Source: JAKPAM01 sp047605425 (GTDB taxonomy: Bacteria; Pseudomonadota; Gammaproteobacteria; Burkholderiales; Burkholderiaceae_E). Taken from it: DNA of 7,333 nt. The stretch lies in the NCBI GenBank assembly GCA_047605425.1, contig JASGFT010000214.1:1-7333 (forward strand), read 5' to 3'. The notes beneath the pieces are model-generated. The model had not been told where the DNA came from, did no database searches, and worked only from the letters and a program-made list of their open reading frames with translations. Positions 6,238-7,333 of the stretch are shown here, piece by piece (position 1 is the stretch's first letter; each line of letters begins with the position of its first letter). The position numbers and the translations under genes are program-made.

Positions 6238-7245
6238 ATGAAGAAACACATCTCCCTCACGCAATACCTGGTGGTCAAGCAGCGCGAGAAAGGACTGATC
6301 CCGGCCGAGCTGCGGCTGCTGATCGAAGTGGTCGCGCGCGCCTGCAAGCGGATCAGCCATTCGATCAGCAAGGGCGCTCTGGCCGACGTGCTCGGCGAGG
6401 CCGGCACCGACAACGTCCAGGGCGAGTCGCAGAAGAAGCTCGACGTGATCGCCAACGAGACGCTGCTCGAGGCCAACGAATGGGGCGGCAGCCTCGCGGC
6501 GATGGCGTCCGAGGAGATGGACGACCCGCACCTGATCCCGACCGAGTACCCGCGCGGCGAGTTCCTGCTGCTGTTCGATCCGCTCGACGGATCGTCGAAC
6601 ATCGACGTCAACGTGTCGGTCGGCACGATCTTCTCGGTGCTGCGGATGCCGGACGACGGCAGCGAGGCCAGCGAGCGGAGCTTCCTGCAGAGCGGCGAAC
6701 GCCAGGTGGCCGCCGGCTACGCGATCTACGGCCCGTCGACGCAACTGGTGCTGACCGTCGGCGACGGCGTGGCCAGCTTCACGCTCGATCGCGAGACCGG
6801 CGCCTGGCTGCTGACGCAGGACAGGATGACGATCCCGGCCGACACCAAGGAGTTCGCGATCAACGCGTCGAACATGCGCCACTGGGAAGCGCCGGTGCGC
6901 CGCTACGTCGACGAAATGCTGGCCGGCAAGACCGGACCGCTGGGCAAGGACTACAACATGCGCTGGGTCGCGTCGATGGTCGCCGACGTGCACCGGATCA
7001 TGACCCGCGGCGGCATCTTCATGTACCCGCGCGACGCCCGCGAGCCGGACAAGCCCGGCAAGCTGCGGCTGCTGTACGAAGCCAACCCGATGTCGTTCCT
7101 GATCGAGCAGGCCGGCGGCGCCGCGACCAACGGCACGCAGCGGATCCTGACCGTGCAGCCGACGCGGCTGCACGAGCGGGTCGCGGTCTTCCTCGGCTCG
7201 AAGAACGAGGTCGAGCGCGTGACCGGCTATCACGCGCGGGGATGA
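6238..7245 (+). CDS. fbp: Fructose-1,6-bisphosphatase class I
   Basis: This 335-residue cytoplasmic enzyme hydrolyses fructose 1,6-bisphosphate to fructose 6-phosphate and phosphate, the committed step of gluconeogenesis. Length is normal for class I enzymes (E. coli 332). The metal- and phosphate-binding signature D114-P-L-D117-G-S-S-N121 is intact, and E92/E93 in ASEEM supply the upstream acidic ligand. Further family landmarks are NVQGESQKKLD (59-69), the ANEWGG-x-LAAMASEE stretch (79-93), INASNMRHWE, NMRWVASMVADVHRI, GGIFMYPRD, KLRLLYEANPMSF and the closing LGSKNEVERV. The sequence is strongly Burkholderiales-like. It lies 56 bp behind pepN in the same direction with no visible terminator between, so co-transcription is likely. 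A dedicated promoter is not evident. A hairpin follows the stop. Confidence 0.97.
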   Translation: MKKHISLTQYLVVKQREKGLIPAELRLLIEVVARACKRISHSISKGALADVLGEAGTDNVQGESQKKLDVIANETLLEANEWGGSLAAMASEEMDDPHLIPTEYPRGEFLLLFDPLDGSSNIDVNVSVGTIFSVLRMPDDGSEASERSFLQSGERQVAAGYAIYGPSTQLVLTVGDGVASFTLDRETGAWLLTQDRMTIPADTKEFAINASNMRHWEAPVRRYVDEMLAGKTGPLGKDYNMRWVASMVADVHRIMTRGGIFMYPRDAREPDKPGKLRLLYEANPMSFLIEQAGGAATNGTQRILTVQPTRLHERVAVFLGSKNEVERVTGYHARG

Positions 7246-7252
7246 CGGCCGG

Positions 7253-7282
7253 CGAACGGATCGGCCACGCCCGATCCGTTCG
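7253..7282 (+). terminator. Hairpin after fbp, probable transcription terminator without T-tract
   Basis: CGAACGGATCGG (7253-7264) and CCGATCCGTTCG (7271-7282) pair perfectly over 12 bp around a six-base loop, starting eight bases after the fbp stop. No run of T follows, so it may act as a weak or Rho-assisted terminator or as a 3'-end stabiliser. Being nearly symmetric, it could also act on convergent transcription from the right. Confidence 0.6.
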
Positions 7283-7283
7283 T

Positions 7284-7333
7284 GACGACGGACGCCGGAC
7301 GCCGGACGCCGGACGCCGGGCACCTGACGCCGG
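7284..7333. repeat. Heptamer tandem repeat (GACGCCG) at the right edge
   Basis: Four exact copies of GACGCCG occupy 7291-7318. They are preceded by a one-mismatch copy, GACGACG (7284-7290). After a short interruption another GACGCCG begins at 7326 and reaches the window edge. The array lies in non-coding DNA just past the fbp hairpin and may continue to the right. Confidence 0.75.

Noticed and set aside
6220..7323. 367-codon open frame on the minus strand opposite fbp
   Set aside because: It is His/Arg/Val-rich antisense of a clearly conserved gene with no recognisable motif.

Overview
The window is very GC-rich DNA with dense coding on both strands. PepN and Fbp both read as close relatives of Burkholderiales proteins, so I infer a betaproteobacterium of the Burkholderia/Ralstonia kind. 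I have no means here of naming the genus. Four protein genes can be supported. No tRNA, rRNA, CRISPR array or insertion sequence was seen.

Left half, minus strand. Reading leftwards from a divergent intergenic region (3293-3526) there is first bcsE (3292 to 1721), a c-di-GMP-sensing accessory protein of bacterial cellulose synthesis. A 276-bp gap follows, then the 5' part of a large repetitive surface or secreted protein (1444 to beyond position 1). That protein has an N-terminal EPRMLFDGA motif, three tandem ~125-residue Ig/cadherin-like (VCBS-type) repeats and the start of a Gly/Asn/Pro/Ser-rich linker. It runs off the left edge, so its full size and secretion signal are not visible. Long open frames on the plus strand across this region are shadows of these two genes.

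Right half, plus strand. pepN (3527-6181, aminopeptidase N, M1 family) is followed after 56 bp by fbp (6238-7245, class I fructose-1,6-bisphosphatase). Both are housekeeping genes with intact catalytic motifs. A 12-bp perfect hairpin (7253-7282) closes the unit, and a heptamer tandem repeat lies beside it at the right edge.

How the parts relate. pepN and fbp are a housekeeping pair (peptide turnover, gluconeogenesis). bcsE and the adhesin-like gene point to a biofilm-matrix locus that probably continues to the left. The most interesting questions lie there: a BcsE whose c-di-GMP-binding RxxD motif appears to be RxxQ, next to an adhesin-like protein with an unusual cysteine in every repeat. 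Both promoter candidates in the divergent region carry the same TACAAT -10 hexamer, and the one for bcsE lies so close to the ATG that the mRNA may be leaderless.
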